From an uncultured Dehalococcoidia bacterium (GTDB lineage: Bacteria > Chloroflexota > Dehalococcoidia > Lucifugimonadales > UBA1123), in contig CATOSI010000003.1 in the NCBI GenBank assembly GCA_951812505.1, positions 1,166,788-1,230,787 on the forward strand: a stretch of 64,000 nt of DNA, read 5' to 3'. The notes below the pieces were generated by a model that had not been told where the DNA came from, searched no databases, and worked only from the letters and a program-made list of their open reading frames with translations. Within the stretch, counting starts at the first letter, position 1. Each line of letters opens with the position of its first letter. This document shows, piece after piece, positions 52,729-61,005 of the stretch. A program made the translations under genes and the position numbers.

Positions 52729-53669
52729 ACGGAACCGATAACCGCATGGGGTCTAGCGCCGCCATTCAGGTTGTGGATGTGTCCAAATGGTATGGCAGCG
52801 TCGTAGCGGTCAACGATGTCTCGTTCGACGTAGGCCCCGGTATCACCGGCCTGCTTGGTCCCAACGGCGCGGGCAAGACCACTCTCCTGCACCTGATAGC
52901 CGGACTTGCGGGCTGCTCCAGGGGCGAAATTACGATGCACGGAGAGCCGGTGCGCGACAACCCGGACCTGTACAGGCGTATGGGCTTCATGCCCGAGCAC
53001 GAATCAATCTACGACTTCTTCACCGGCAGGCAGTTGGTGGAATTTTCCGCGCGACTCCACGACCTCCCGCAAATGCGCGAACACGTTGACCGGGCAATCT
53101 CCATAGTCGGCCTGGAAGAAGCCCAGAACCGTAAGATGGGAACTTACTCTCGCGGCATGAGACAGCGTATGCGCCTCGCCGCCACGCTCGTGCATGATCC
53201 CCAGGTCATCATTCTGGACGAGCCCTTGAATGGAACAGACCCGCGCCAGCGAATCGAATTTCAGGATGTGATGGAGCGGCTGGCGCGCGAGGGTCGCACG
53301 ATACTTATCTCGTCGCACATCCTCGAAGAAGTCGAAACTCTCGCGAGCCGCATACTGCTGATGATAAGCGGAAAGCTGGCCGCGGCGGGCGACTTCAGGG
53401 CCATACGCGCCAAGCTGGACGAGCAGGCATACAAGGTGCGGGTCGTCGTGGACTCGCCGCGGCTCATGGCCTCCGCCATCGTCGGCATGGAGGACGTCGA
53501 TACCGTAACGGTGTCCGAAGATGGCTCCCTACTTGTTTACAGTCGAAGCGTCGCCACGCTCCAGCAGTCGCTTGCCAGACTGGCCCGCGACAACTCCGTA
53601 AGGCTCATGCGAGTCGAGCCGATGGACGACTCTCTCGAGAGCCTGTTCGAGTACGTGGTGGAACGCTAG
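52725..53669 (+). CDS. ABC transporter ATP-binding protein
   Basis: A 314-residue ATPase: Walker A GPNGAGKT, signature YSRGMRQRMRLA, Walker B VIILDEPLNGTDP and H-loop SSHIL are present. The start is TTG 52725 with a perfect AGGAGG at 52711-52716; an upstream TTG at 52698 is inside the previous gene. The substrate is unknown. It pairs with the permease that starts directly after its stop. Confidence 0.92.
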   Translation: MNGTDNRMGSSAAIQVVDVSKWYGSVVAVNDVSFDVGPGITGLLGPNGAGKTTLLHLIAGLAGCSRGEITMHGEPVRDNPDLYRRMGFMPEHESIYDFFTGRQLVEFSARLHDLPQMREHVDRAISIVGLEEAQNRKMGTYSRGMRQRMRLAATLVHDPQVIILDEPLNGTDPRQRIEFQDVMERLAREGRTILISSHILEEVETLASRILLMISGKLAAAGDFRAIRAKLDEQAYKVRVVVDSPRLMASAIVGMEDVDTVTVSEDGSLLVYSRSVATLQQSLARLARDNSVRLMRVEPMDDSLESLFEYVVER

Positions 53670-54383
53670 ATGACGCAGATTCTCACACTCACTTTGCGGC
53701 AGCTTACCGGCAAGTGGCGCGTTATCCTCACGGTCCTGCTTGCTTTCATACCCGTGGGACTCGCCTTTGTACCCGGTGACGGCGCGGACGCCGATCAGGA
53801 ATTTATAGACGGACTACTCGACGGCCTATTGGTTGGCGTAATAATGCCCCTTGTAACGATAGCTCTCGCCACCGCCGCCTTCGGCAACGAGATAGAGGAC
53901 AAGACGCTCAGCTACGTCTTCCTGAAGCCCGTCGCCCGCTGGCGCATTGCCATCCCTAAGTTTCTCGCGTCGGTCGTCATAGCCGCGCCACTGGCCGTGG
54001 TAAGCGGCTCTGTCGCTACATACATTGGCTTGGACGGAGACCTCCGTACAACATTGGCAGTTGCTTTGGCGCTGCTGGTGGGGGTGATAACCTATGCCTC
54101 CGTCTTCACATGGGCCGGACTGATCACCACCCGCGCTCTGCCCTTCGCCATCGTGTACGTCTTCCTCTGGGAAGGACTTCTTAGTACCTTCATCGGCGGA
54201 GTTAGATACCTGAGTGTCCGCGGTTACACTCTTGCGATGATGAACGGGTTGGATGAAAATGGACTCGAAACTCTTAGCGACCGTGTAATAGAGTTTCCGG
54301 CTGCGCTGGTCGGCGCCGCTCTAGTTGCGGTGGCCTTTCTTCTGCTCACGGTCTATCGCCTGAGAAAAATGGACGTTCCGTGA
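53670..54383 (+). CDS. ABC-2 type permease
   Basis: A 237-residue protein with six predicted helices; the stretch FGNEIEDKTLSYVFLKPVARWRIAIPKFLAS is the ABC-2 permease coupling region. It ends the four-gene operon ATPase-permease-ATPase-permease. Whether the four make one heteromeric exporter or two separate ones cannot be told. Confidence 0.85.
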   Translation: MTQILTLTLRQLTGKWRVILTVLLAFIPVGLAFVPGDGADADQEFIDGLLDGLLVGVIMPLVTIALATAAFGNEIEDKTLSYVFLKPVARWRIAIPKFLASVVIAAPLAVVSGSVATYIGLDGDLRTTLAVALALLVGVITYASVFTWAGLITTRALPFAIVYVFLWEGLLSTFIGGVRYLSVRGYTLAMMNGLDENGLETLSDRVIEFPAALVGAALVAVAFLLLTVYRLRKMDVP

Positions 54384-54404
54384 AATCTGTCGGGGAGTTT
54401 CAAT

Positions 54405-54557
54405 ATGTCTATGAGTCTGCGTGCTAGGCTGAAGAGGCTACTGCCGGACGCGACGTACAATTGGATGATGTTGAATTTCCATATCCTTTACAGATTGCCT
54501 ATTGTTTCTTTCGAGAGCAATTTGGACGCAGAAGATATGGAGGACATTAAGCAATGA
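54405..54557 (+). CDS. Small protein (50 aa) coupled to the fourth LLM gene
   Basis: MSMSLRARLKRLLPDATYNW and so on, basic at the N-terminus and acidic at the C-terminus (NLDAEDMEDIKQ). GGGGAG lies 8 nt before ATG 54405, and its TGA overlaps the ATG of the LLM gene (ATGA), so the two are probably translationally coupled. No family recognised. The predicted amphipathic segment could bind the partner enzyme or a membrane, but that is speculation. Confidence 0.6.
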   Translation: MSMSLRARLKRLLPDATYNWMMLNFHILYRLPIVSFESNLDAEDMEDIKQ

Positions 54558-55699
54558 TCAGCAAATTTTCGGTACTGTACGTAGGCAACATAGACTTGGA
54601 AGACGTCGGCAGCGACGGGGCTCCCGCCGACCGGAGGCGCTATCCCAGTGAACGGCTTGCCGAGAGTCTTGAGACGGCTGGGCAGGCAGCCGAGTTGATG
54701 GACGAACTTGGCTTCTACGCCCTATGGATGGCGGAGCACCACTTTCAGCATGAGGGTTACGAGTGCATACCGAACATCGTTCTGCTGGGGACACACCTGG
54801 CGTCCAGAACCGAGAAACTCAAGTTTGGGTGCGCGTTCAACATCGTCCCGATGTGGCATCCGATCCGTCTTGCCGAGGACTACGCCATGGCAGACCACTT
54901 GACCGATGGCCGCATCATTTTCGGGGTTGGACGCGGATACCACAGCCGCGAAGTCGAATCTCTCGGCTCTCCGGTAATAGACAACGACGCCAACCGCGAA
55001 CTGTTCGAAGAGCAGATGGAGATCATCTTCAAAGCGTTCAACGAAGAGTCATTCTCACATAAGGGAAAGCATTACTCGGTGCCGGCCCAGGTCGAGTACC
55101 GGGGTTACGATCTGGAAGAAGTCACCCTCGTCCCGCGTCCGAAACATCTGCCCGTCGAAATGTGGCAGCCGATAGTGAGCGGCAGGACTATTGACTTCAT
55201 CGCCAGAAACGGCATCAGGGGCGTGGTCGCTCTGACCGGTGAGACACTGGTGGAGCAGATTTTTGAACAGTACCGCGACGCGAACGCCAAGTACGGCAAG
55301 AATCTTGCTCTCGGGGAAAACCTCGCTCTTGGTGTCGGTTTCTATTTAGACGACACGCAGAAAGAGGCGATGGAACGACTAAGGCCGTACCACGACGAGC
55401 GTTACAAGTGGTTCGCGCCGTTTGGATTCGTGCGCTACGCCGACGAGCAGGGCCGCACCTGGGGAACTCCGGGCGCACCCGCCCGAACTCCCTACATCGA
55501 GGATGGAGTGCAACAGAAGGCGTGGTTCTGCGGGCCGACCGAGGACTTCGTCGTGTTCCTAAAGGAACTAGAGGAGAAGTACCCAGGCCTTGAGCACATA
55601 ATCCTGCATTGGGCAGAGGGCATGCCCCGCGCCGAATTCATGGAACAACTCCGCCTATTCGCCAGCGAGGTCATGCCGGCGTTCGCGGACCGTTCATGA
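54554..55699 (+). CDS. LLM-class flavin-dependent oxidoreductase
   Basis: A 381-residue luciferase-fold enzyme: FYALWMAEHHFQHEGYECIPNI, GCAFNIVPMWHPIRLAEDYAMADHLTDGRIIFGVGRGYHSREVE and LPVEMWQPIVSGRTIDFIARNG. Close paralogue of 48726. The substrate is unknown; FMNH2/O2 chemistry is the family expectation. Its start overlaps the 50-residue protein. Confidence 0.92.
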   Translation: MISKFSVLYVGNIDLEDVGSDGAPADRRRYPSERLAESLETAGQAAELMDELGFYALWMAEHHFQHEGYECIPNIVLLGTHLASRTEKLKFGCAFNIVPMWHPIRLAEDYAMADHLTDGRIIFGVGRGYHSREVESLGSPVIDNDANRELFEEQMEIIFKAFNEESFSHKGKHYSVPAQVEYRGYDLEEVTLVPRPKHLPVEMWQPIVSGRTIDFIARNGIRGVVALTGETLVEQIFEQYRDANAKYGKNLALGENLALGVGFYLDDTQKEAMERLRPYHDERYKWFAPFGFVRYADEQGRTWGTPGAPARTPYIEDGVQQKAWFCGPTEDFVVFLKELEEKYPGLEHIILHWAEGMPRAEFMEQLRLFASEVMPAFADRS

Positions 55700-55756
55700 C
55701 TCTGAGGAAACTGGGCCAGGCTCGATGACTGAGCTTTTCCTGTACTAGTTTCTGAT

Positions 55757-56761
55757 TCAGGCCGCGCCTCGTGCCGCCGCCGTAAGCGAAGCCCGATGGT
55801 AGAATGCCTTCTGCGCTGGAAGAGTCGCGCCCCCGTTTGCGGCCCAGACTTGGAGCGGCTCGGACTGGAGCGCCCGCGCGAACGAGAAACTTAATTCCCA
55901 TGGAGTTCCCATCTCCTTGCCCCGAATGTTTATCGCACGAAGGTTGTTCGTCGCCTCTTCCCCTGACTGCCCACCGGACAGAAATGTGATTCCCGGTACC
56001 GCTGCCGGAACGTTTCTCATCAGGCAGTCAACGGTCCCCACCGCGACTTCGTCGGGCCCGGCACGGTTGGAGGCGTCCTTCCCGGATAGAACCATGTTGC
56101 ATTTGAGCAAGGTGCCCTCCAGTATCACACGCTGAGACGCTAGTTGACTGTAAACCTCTCTCAGCGTGCCCTGCGTTACCTCATAGCAGCGGTCGATGTC
56201 GTGGTCGCCGTCCATCAGCACTTCGGGTTCGACTATGGGGACGAGACCCGCCTCCTGAGCGAGGGCGGCGTAACGTCCGAGGGCGTGAGCGTTTACTTCG
56301 ATGCAGTAAGAACTTGGAAGATGCGGGCCAATCGCGATAACGGCGCGCCACTTGGCGAACCTCGCCCCGATTTCGTAGTACTCGGCCATGCGTCTGCGCA
56401 GACCGTCAAGCCCTTCGGTGACTACCTCGCCAGGCGCGCCCGCGAGCGGGTGGGTCCTGGTGTCCACCTTGATGCCGGGTATGATCCCGCGCTCTTCGAG
56501 CAATTTGACCATGGGTGTTCCGTCCGAGCAGTTCTGTCGCAGCGTTTCGTCGTACAGAATCACGCCGCTTATGAACTTCGACGCGCCTTCGGTGCTGACG
56601 AGCATTTCGCGGTAGTCGCGCCGTTTACGCTCCACGTTTTCGACGCCGAGCGCGGCGAATCGCGCGCCTATTGTGCCGGTGCTCTCGTCGGCGGCAAGTA
56701 TGCCCTTACCGGGTGCGACGAGAGCTTTGGCTGTCTTTACTAGCGATTGGGAGTTATCCAT
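55757..56761 (-). CDS. Fructose-bisphosphate aldolase, class I
   Basis: A 334-residue metal-independent aldolase. GKGILAADESTGTIGARF, IPGIKVDTRTHPLAG, VPIVEPEVLMDGDHDIDRC, the Schiff-base lysine in EGTLLKCNMV and FLSGGQSGEEAT are diagnostic of the animal/plant-type class I family. Cleaves fructose 1,6-bisphosphate reversibly. It lies 36 nt downstream of the phosphofructokinase gene on the same strand. Confidence 0.95.
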   Translation of the reverse strand: MDNSQSLVKTAKALVAPGKGILAADESTGTIGARFAALGVENVERKRRDYREMLVSTEGASKFISGVILYDETLRQNCSDGTPMVKLLEERGIIPGIKVDTRTHPLAGAPGEVVTEGLDGLRRRMAEYYEIGARFAKWRAVIAIGPHLPSSYCIEVNAHALGRYAALAQEAGLVPIVEPEVLMDGDHDIDRCYEVTQGTLREVYSQLASQRVILEGTLLKCNMVLSGKDASNRAGPDEVAVGTVDCLMRNVPAAVPGITFLSGGQSGEEATNNLRAINIRGKEMGTPWELSFSFARALQSEPLQVWAANGGATLPAQKAFYHRASLTAAARGAA

Positions 56762-56797
56762 CCTGTCTCGGTCCTTCGGATTTCCAAGGTGTGATTG

Positions 56798-58087
56798 CTA
56801 AACCGCTCCCGCGAGCCTGACTACTTTGCCGAATCTGCCTTCAAATGCTTCGGGGGTCATGCCCGCTGCACCGGCCAGTCGACTCTTCATTTCACAGTCT
56901 TCGAGGTCGGACTTTTCAAGCCTGATCATATACTTGCGGGCTACAAGATAGCTCTCGCCCTCCACATCAACAGTACGCACGCGCGTCCGTCCTGTTGACG
57001 GATCACGCAGTTGGTCGAACGGCATCACCCGTATGTCTCCGCCTACCAGGCATATAAGACCGCCCTGTGCCGGATACTGCTCGCTCGGTTCCGACAGTAG
57101 CGCTCGGGCGGCGCCGAAACCCAGGCTCCGCGTGTAATCAATGTCGAACGGAATGGGTGCGTAAGACCGGAGTTCGTACCCTACCGTGCTGTCAATGATC
57201 GGAAGTGTCTCACCCCTGTCCTCGAAGCGCTTCTGTATAGCGCGCTTGAGTATCTTCTCGAGTTGGATTTCACCGAGTCGAAGGTGTCCGTGCTGGTCCT
57301 GGGATACTTCCACTCCCGGGTAACTGGCGATCTCTTCCGGGTCGAACTTCTCCGCAACTCCTTCGGCGATGACTGCCAGACCGCGGTTCTTCCCCATGAC
57401 TCGTCGCTTGAGTATGGCTGTCTCCAGTACGTCGCAAACGTCGGATACGCCGATACGCTCGGATGTGAACTCCTCCGGTATGATTGTGAGTGTCGCGCCG
57501 GCGGACTTTCCTATACCCAGAGCTAAGTGTCCGGCGGCGCGCCCCATTGCAATCACGATGTACCACCTATTGGTGGACCGGAAGTCTTCTATCAGGTTGC
57601 GGACGATTTCAGTCCCCAAATGGCGAGCCGTCTCGTATCCGAACGTAGGCATTCCATCGGGCAGGGGAAGGTCGTTATCTATGGTCTTGGGAATGTGGGC
57701 GACCTTGATCTCACCCTCGGCGAGTCTGGAGACCTCCGATGCGCTGAACGCGGTATCGTCTCCGCCTATCGTGGCAAGGTATGAAACGTTCAACTCTCGC
57801 AGCGAATCAAGCGTGTTCTCAAGATGTTCGGCGCGGCGCGTGGGATTGGCCCTGGAAGTTCGAATTATGGACCCGCCCCGATAGTGTATCTGCGATACAT
57901 CTTCTATCTTCAGAGGACGGACCATATCGGTGCGGCCCTCCATTAGATGTGAAAAGCCGTCGAATATGCCTACTACTTCATAGCCCCTGTTGACCGCCTC
58001 GATTGTTACAGAACTAATCGCGCTGTTGATGCCTGGGGCAGGTCCTCCACCCATGAGGATTCCTACCCTGCCGCGTTGACGGTTCAT
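56798..58087 (-). CDS. 6-phosphofructokinase, probably pyrophosphate-dependent
   Basis: A 429-residue PFK. GGGPAPGIN phosphate loop at about 13-21, GGDDT at 108-112 and PKTIDND at 133-139. ATP enzymes usually have GGDGS and PGTIDND; the Asp after GGD and the Lys in PKT are the PPi signature, so I infer PPi use and a reversible step in glycolysis and gluconeogenesis. MGRAAGHLAL is the fructose 6-phosphate region. Clustered with the aldolase. Confidence 0.92.
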   Translation of the reverse strand: MNRQRGRVGILMGGGPAPGINSAISSVTIEAVNRGYEVVGIFDGFSHLMEGRTDMVRPLKIEDVSQIHYRGGSIIRTSRANPTRRAEHLENTLDSLRELNVSYLATIGGDDTAFSASEVSRLAEGEIKVAHIPKTIDNDLPLPDGMPTFGYETARHLGTEIVRNLIEDFRSTNRWYIVIAMGRAAGHLALGIGKSAGATLTIIPEEFTSERIGVSDVCDVLETAILKRRVMGKNRGLAVIAEGVAEKFDPEEIASYPGVEVSQDQHGHLRLGEIQLEKILKRAIQKRFEDRGETLPIIDSTVGYELRSYAPIPFDIDYTRSLGFGAARALLSEPSEQYPAQGGLICLVGGDIRVMPFDQLRDPSTGRTRVRTVDVEGESYLVARKYMIRLEKSDLEDCEMKSRLAGAAGMTPEAFEGRFGKVVRLAGAV

Positions 58088-58175
58088 GGAGATATTCTCC
58101 TCGGCGAAACTATACGCGCTTAGATAACCATCACGAGTTCAAAAGCGGTGCATGTCCTGCCCGTTTAGGGTGGAC

Positions 58176-58251
58176 TGGTCGGGGCGACTGGACTTGAACC
58201 AGCGACCTCCACGTCCCGAACGTGGCGCGCTACCGACTGCGCTACGCCCCG
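58176..58251 (-). tRNA. tRNA-Pro (anticodon CGG)
   Basis: The minus strand reads CGGGGCG at the 5' acceptor arm, pairing with CGCCCCG followed by ACCA at the 3' end, so CCA is encoded. The anticodon stem CCACG/CGTGG encloses TTCGGGA, giving anticodon CGG. The T loop GGTTCAAGTCC is standard. It reads CCG codons. Confidence 0.95.
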
Positions 58252-58345
58252 ACTATGTGCTAGGCCATATTGTAACTACTTGTGCCCTGATACGGCAATA
58301 AGGCTGAGTTCTCGGTATTCGGCATGAAACTACCCACGTCGGCTG

Positions 58346-59146
58346 CTAATTCATACGAATGCCGCCATCCACGTTTATAGCCTGACCCGTGATATTTCGC
58401 GCATCATCCGAAGCCAGGAATGCCGCCAGTTTACCTATGTCTTCGGGCGTCTGCTCACGCTTCATCGGAGTCATATTCTCCACGGCTCTCTCGAAGAGTT
58501 CGCGCCCCGAAATGTTCTCGCCGGTCACGGCAGAACGCCTTCGGGATATCGCTTGCCACATATCCGTCCAGAGCAGGCCCGGGCAGATAGCATTGACCGT
58601 TATGTCGTGCGGAGCAAGCTGATGAGCGCTCGACTGGGTCCAGCTAACCACCGCAGCCTTGGTAGTGGAGTAGTGTGGTATGTCCGGTGTACCCCGACGG
58701 GCGGCGATGGACGCTATGTTGACGACCCTGCCTGAGCCGCGCGCAATCATGTGGTCCTGTACGGCCTCGGTCACCATCACGACGCCACGCACGTTCACCA
58801 TGTGGGTCAGATGCCAGTCTTCATCACTCGGCCTGTCGCGCTCCCACCAAGCGCCCGCTCCGACTACGCCCGCGTTGTTGACCAATATGTCTATCCGGCC
58901 CAAACCGTCCAGAACTTCGGAGACCGCCTTTTCGATAGATGGTCTGCTGGTGACATCCATGCTAACGGCGTGAGCCTTCCGGCCCATGTCCTCTATCTCG
59001 CGGCAGACAGCCTCCGCGCCGTCCACGTTCAGGTCCGCTACCGCGACGTCCGCTCCCTGTTCCGCTAGTACCAGGCATATCCCACGTCCGATACCGCGCG
59101 CTCCCCCGGTGACCAGCGCCACTTTGTCCGACAGGTCAATCATCAT
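58346..59146 (-). CDS. Short-chain dehydrogenase/reductase
   Basis: A 266-residue SDR: TGGARGIG cofactor motif near residue 14, NNAG, IASIAA, YSTTK catalytic Tyr/Lys, and INVDGGIRMN at the end. NAD(P)-dependent; substrate unknown. GAGGTGA precedes ATG 59146. It starts 11 nt after the stop of the ArsC/Spx-like selenoprotein gene, so both are likely in one transcript. Confidence 0.92.
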   Translation of the reverse strand: MMIDLSDKVALVTGGARGIGRGICLVLAEQGADVAVADLNVDGAEAVCREIEDMGRKAHAVSMDVTSRPSIEKAVSEVLDGLGRIDILVNNAGVVGAGAWWERDRPSDEDWHLTHMVNVRGVVMVTEAVQDHMIARGSGRVVNIASIAARRGTPDIPHYSTTKAAVVSWTQSSAHQLAPHDITVNAICPGLLWTDMWQAISRRRSAVTGENISGRELFERAVENMTPMKREQTPEDIGKLAAFLASDDARNITGQAINVDGGIRMN

Positions 59147-59157
59147 CGAAGTTCACC

Positions 59158-59508
59158 TCAACCGGAAACGAAGTCCGCCATCGCGCCCTTATCGGTGCCC
59201 ACAAAAAGCGTTCCTTCGGGAGTCATTATCAATGGGCGACGTATGAGGCGTGGTTCGCCGACCATCAGATCCAGCATCTGGTCCTCGCTCATTTCCTCCC
59301 GCTTCAGACCGAGTTTGCGGAACGACGGCGACCGCCATGAGAAGTAGTCCGCGACGGGCGCTTCACCGATCAGAGCCCTCAATTCCTCCGCCGTGAACGG
59401 TTCCGCGAAGAAGTCGCGTTCGTCCAGTTCGACGCCATTCTGTGAAAGCTCCGCTTTCACTTTCCTGCAGGTACTTCAACGCTTCCAAGTGTAGTATGTG
59501 CCTGACAT
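59158..59508 (-). CDS. ArsC/Spx-like thioredoxin-fold protein, predicted selenoprotein (in-frame UGA at codon 11)
   Basis: ATG 59508 opens MSGTYYTWKR, then TGA (59478-59476, codon 11), then STCRKVKAELSQNGVELDE in the same frame, to a stop at 59158. ArsC/Spx proteins have CSTCRK at this point; here the first Cys of CxxC is UGA, giving U-S-T-C. The later family features are intact: RDFFAEPFTAEELRALI (31-47) and the RRPLI motif (90-94). A perfect 8-bp hairpin with loop GGA follows 23 nt after the UGA. If UGA were a stop, translation would need to begin at GTG 59460, after the active site. Whether it is an arsenate reductase or an Spx-like regulator is unclear. Sec is inferred. Confidence 0.85.
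59442..59460 (-). promoter_or_regulatory. Candidate bacterial SECIS element in the ArsC/Spx-like gene
   Basis: On the minus strand GTGAAAGC / GCTTTCAC form a perfect 8-bp stem with the loop GGA. The loop starts 23-24 nt after the UGA and has G in both of its first two positions, as described for bacterial SECIS elements. Confidence 0.75.
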
Positions 59509-59582
59509 CCTGAAATCACCTCACGTTTTGCGATTTGGATTTCAAGATACAGCTTATGCCGCGAATATGCCAAGCTGTTTAT

Positions 59583-60881
59583 TTACCACTCTTCCACGCG
59601 AACCAGGTTGCCGACCTCCGCAACAGTGTCCAGCGCCTCCAGTTCGCGTATGGCCTGCTGCATGTCGCTCTCGTTGGCGCGGTGCGTCATCAGCACAATC
59701 TCGGCTCGCTGTGCCACTTCGTCAGTCTCCTTCTGGATGGCAGAAGCGATGGAAATGTCCCTGTTGCCCAGGACTCCGCCGACCTGCGCCAGAACTCCGG
59801 GCTTGTCGGTCGCGGTCATGCGAATGTAGTATCTGGTTTGCAGTTCGGCTATAGGCTGTACCTGCGTATGTTCTGATAGCTCTCCGATGGGAGGTGGTAC
59901 TACATTCCCGGCCAGGTTTCGCGCTATGTCAACTATGTCCGCTATAACAGCGCTGGTCGTCGGCATCGAGCCTGCGCCCGCGCCGTGGAACAGGAGCTTG
60001 CCGGCGAGGTCCGTCTGTATCTCCACCGCGTTTAGAACACCGTCCACCTTTGCGATCATCGCGTCCTCCCGGACGAAGGCAGGATGCACTCGCGCCTGCA
60101 CCGAGCCGTTATCCGAGGTCGCTATGCCGAGCAGCTTGATCGCGTAGCCCAGTTCACGCGCGTACTGGAAGTCGCGGGCTCGCAGCCGGGATATCCCCTC
60201 GTGGAATACATCGGTGTCCTTGACGCGAGCTCGGAAGCCCAGTGTCGCCAGTATCGCCAGTTTGTAGGCTGCGTCTATGCCCTCGACGTCGTTGGTCGGG
60301 TCCGCCTCCGCGTATCCGAGACGCTGGGCCTCGGCAAGTGTCTCGCCAAAGTCGGCGCCGCCCTGGCTCATGCTGGTGAGGATATAATTCGTCGTGCCGT
60401 TGATAATGCCGTGTATAGTCAGCACTTCGTTAGCGACCAGGTCCCTCAACAGCGGCGCGATAATCGGTGTACCGCCGGCGACGGCTGCCTCGAAGAGTGT
60501 CTGCACTCCCTTCTTGCGCGAAAGGGTCAGGATGTCCGGCCCGTGTCTGGCCATAACCTCCTTGTTGGCGGTTACGATGTGCTTGCCCAGCGATATGCTC
60601 TTCCGTATGTAGTCGAACGCCGGGTCCTGACCGCCCATGACCTCCACTACTACATCAACCTCTGGATTGGAGAGAATGTCCTCTACCTTGGTGGTGATGA
60701 CGCCGGGTGGCAACTCGGTCGCGCGCTGCTTGCTGACATCCCTGACGAGCGCTCCCTTGAGTTCTATGGGACACCCTACCATGTCAGTCAGGTGCGACCT
60801 CTTGCGTGTTATTACATCCGCTACGCCGCCGCCCACTACACCCATTCCCAGCAGCGCGATTCCGATTGCGTCTTTGCTCAA
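59583..60881 (-). CDS. hom: Homoserine dehydrogenase
   Basis: Reduces aspartate semialdehyde to homoserine with NAD(P)H, the branch point to threonine and methionine. A 432-residue protein: NAD loop LLGMGVVGGGV, VEVMGG, GGTPIIAPLL, NGTTNYILTSM, GIDAAYKLAILA, and a C-terminal ACT domain (RMTATDKPGVLAQVGGVLGNRDISI) that is likely to sense threonine. The start is TTG 60881. It works with thrC at 27497. Confidence 0.95.
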   Translation of the reverse strand: MSKDAIGIALLGMGVVGGGVADVITRKRSHLTDMVGCPIELKGALVRDVSKQRATELPPGVITTKVEDILSNPEVDVVVEVMGGQDPAFDYIRKSISLGKHIVTANKEVMARHGPDILTLSRKKGVQTLFEAAVAGGTPIIAPLLRDLVANEVLTIHGIINGTTNYILTSMSQGGADFGETLAEAQRLGYAEADPTNDVEGIDAAYKLAILATLGFRARVKDTDVFHEGISRLRARDFQYARELGYAIKLLGIATSDNGSVQARVHPAFVREDAMIAKVDGVLNAVEIQTDLAGKLLFHGAGAGSMPTTSAVIADIVDIARNLAGNVVPPPIGELSEHTQVQPIAELQTRYYIRMTATDKPGVLAQVGGVLGNRDISIASAIQKETDEVAQRAEIVLMTHRANESDMQQAIRELEALDTVAEVGNLVRVEEW

Positions 60882-61005
60882 GGCTCTGACCTTCCTGTTC
60901 GGGTTTCGGTATTCAGGTTACTATTGCGAGGCAAGCAAACGCAAAGGAAATTCCCAAGAATATGGACATGACGAGTAGGGGAGCGACCGACCAAGAGAGA
61001 CGAGA

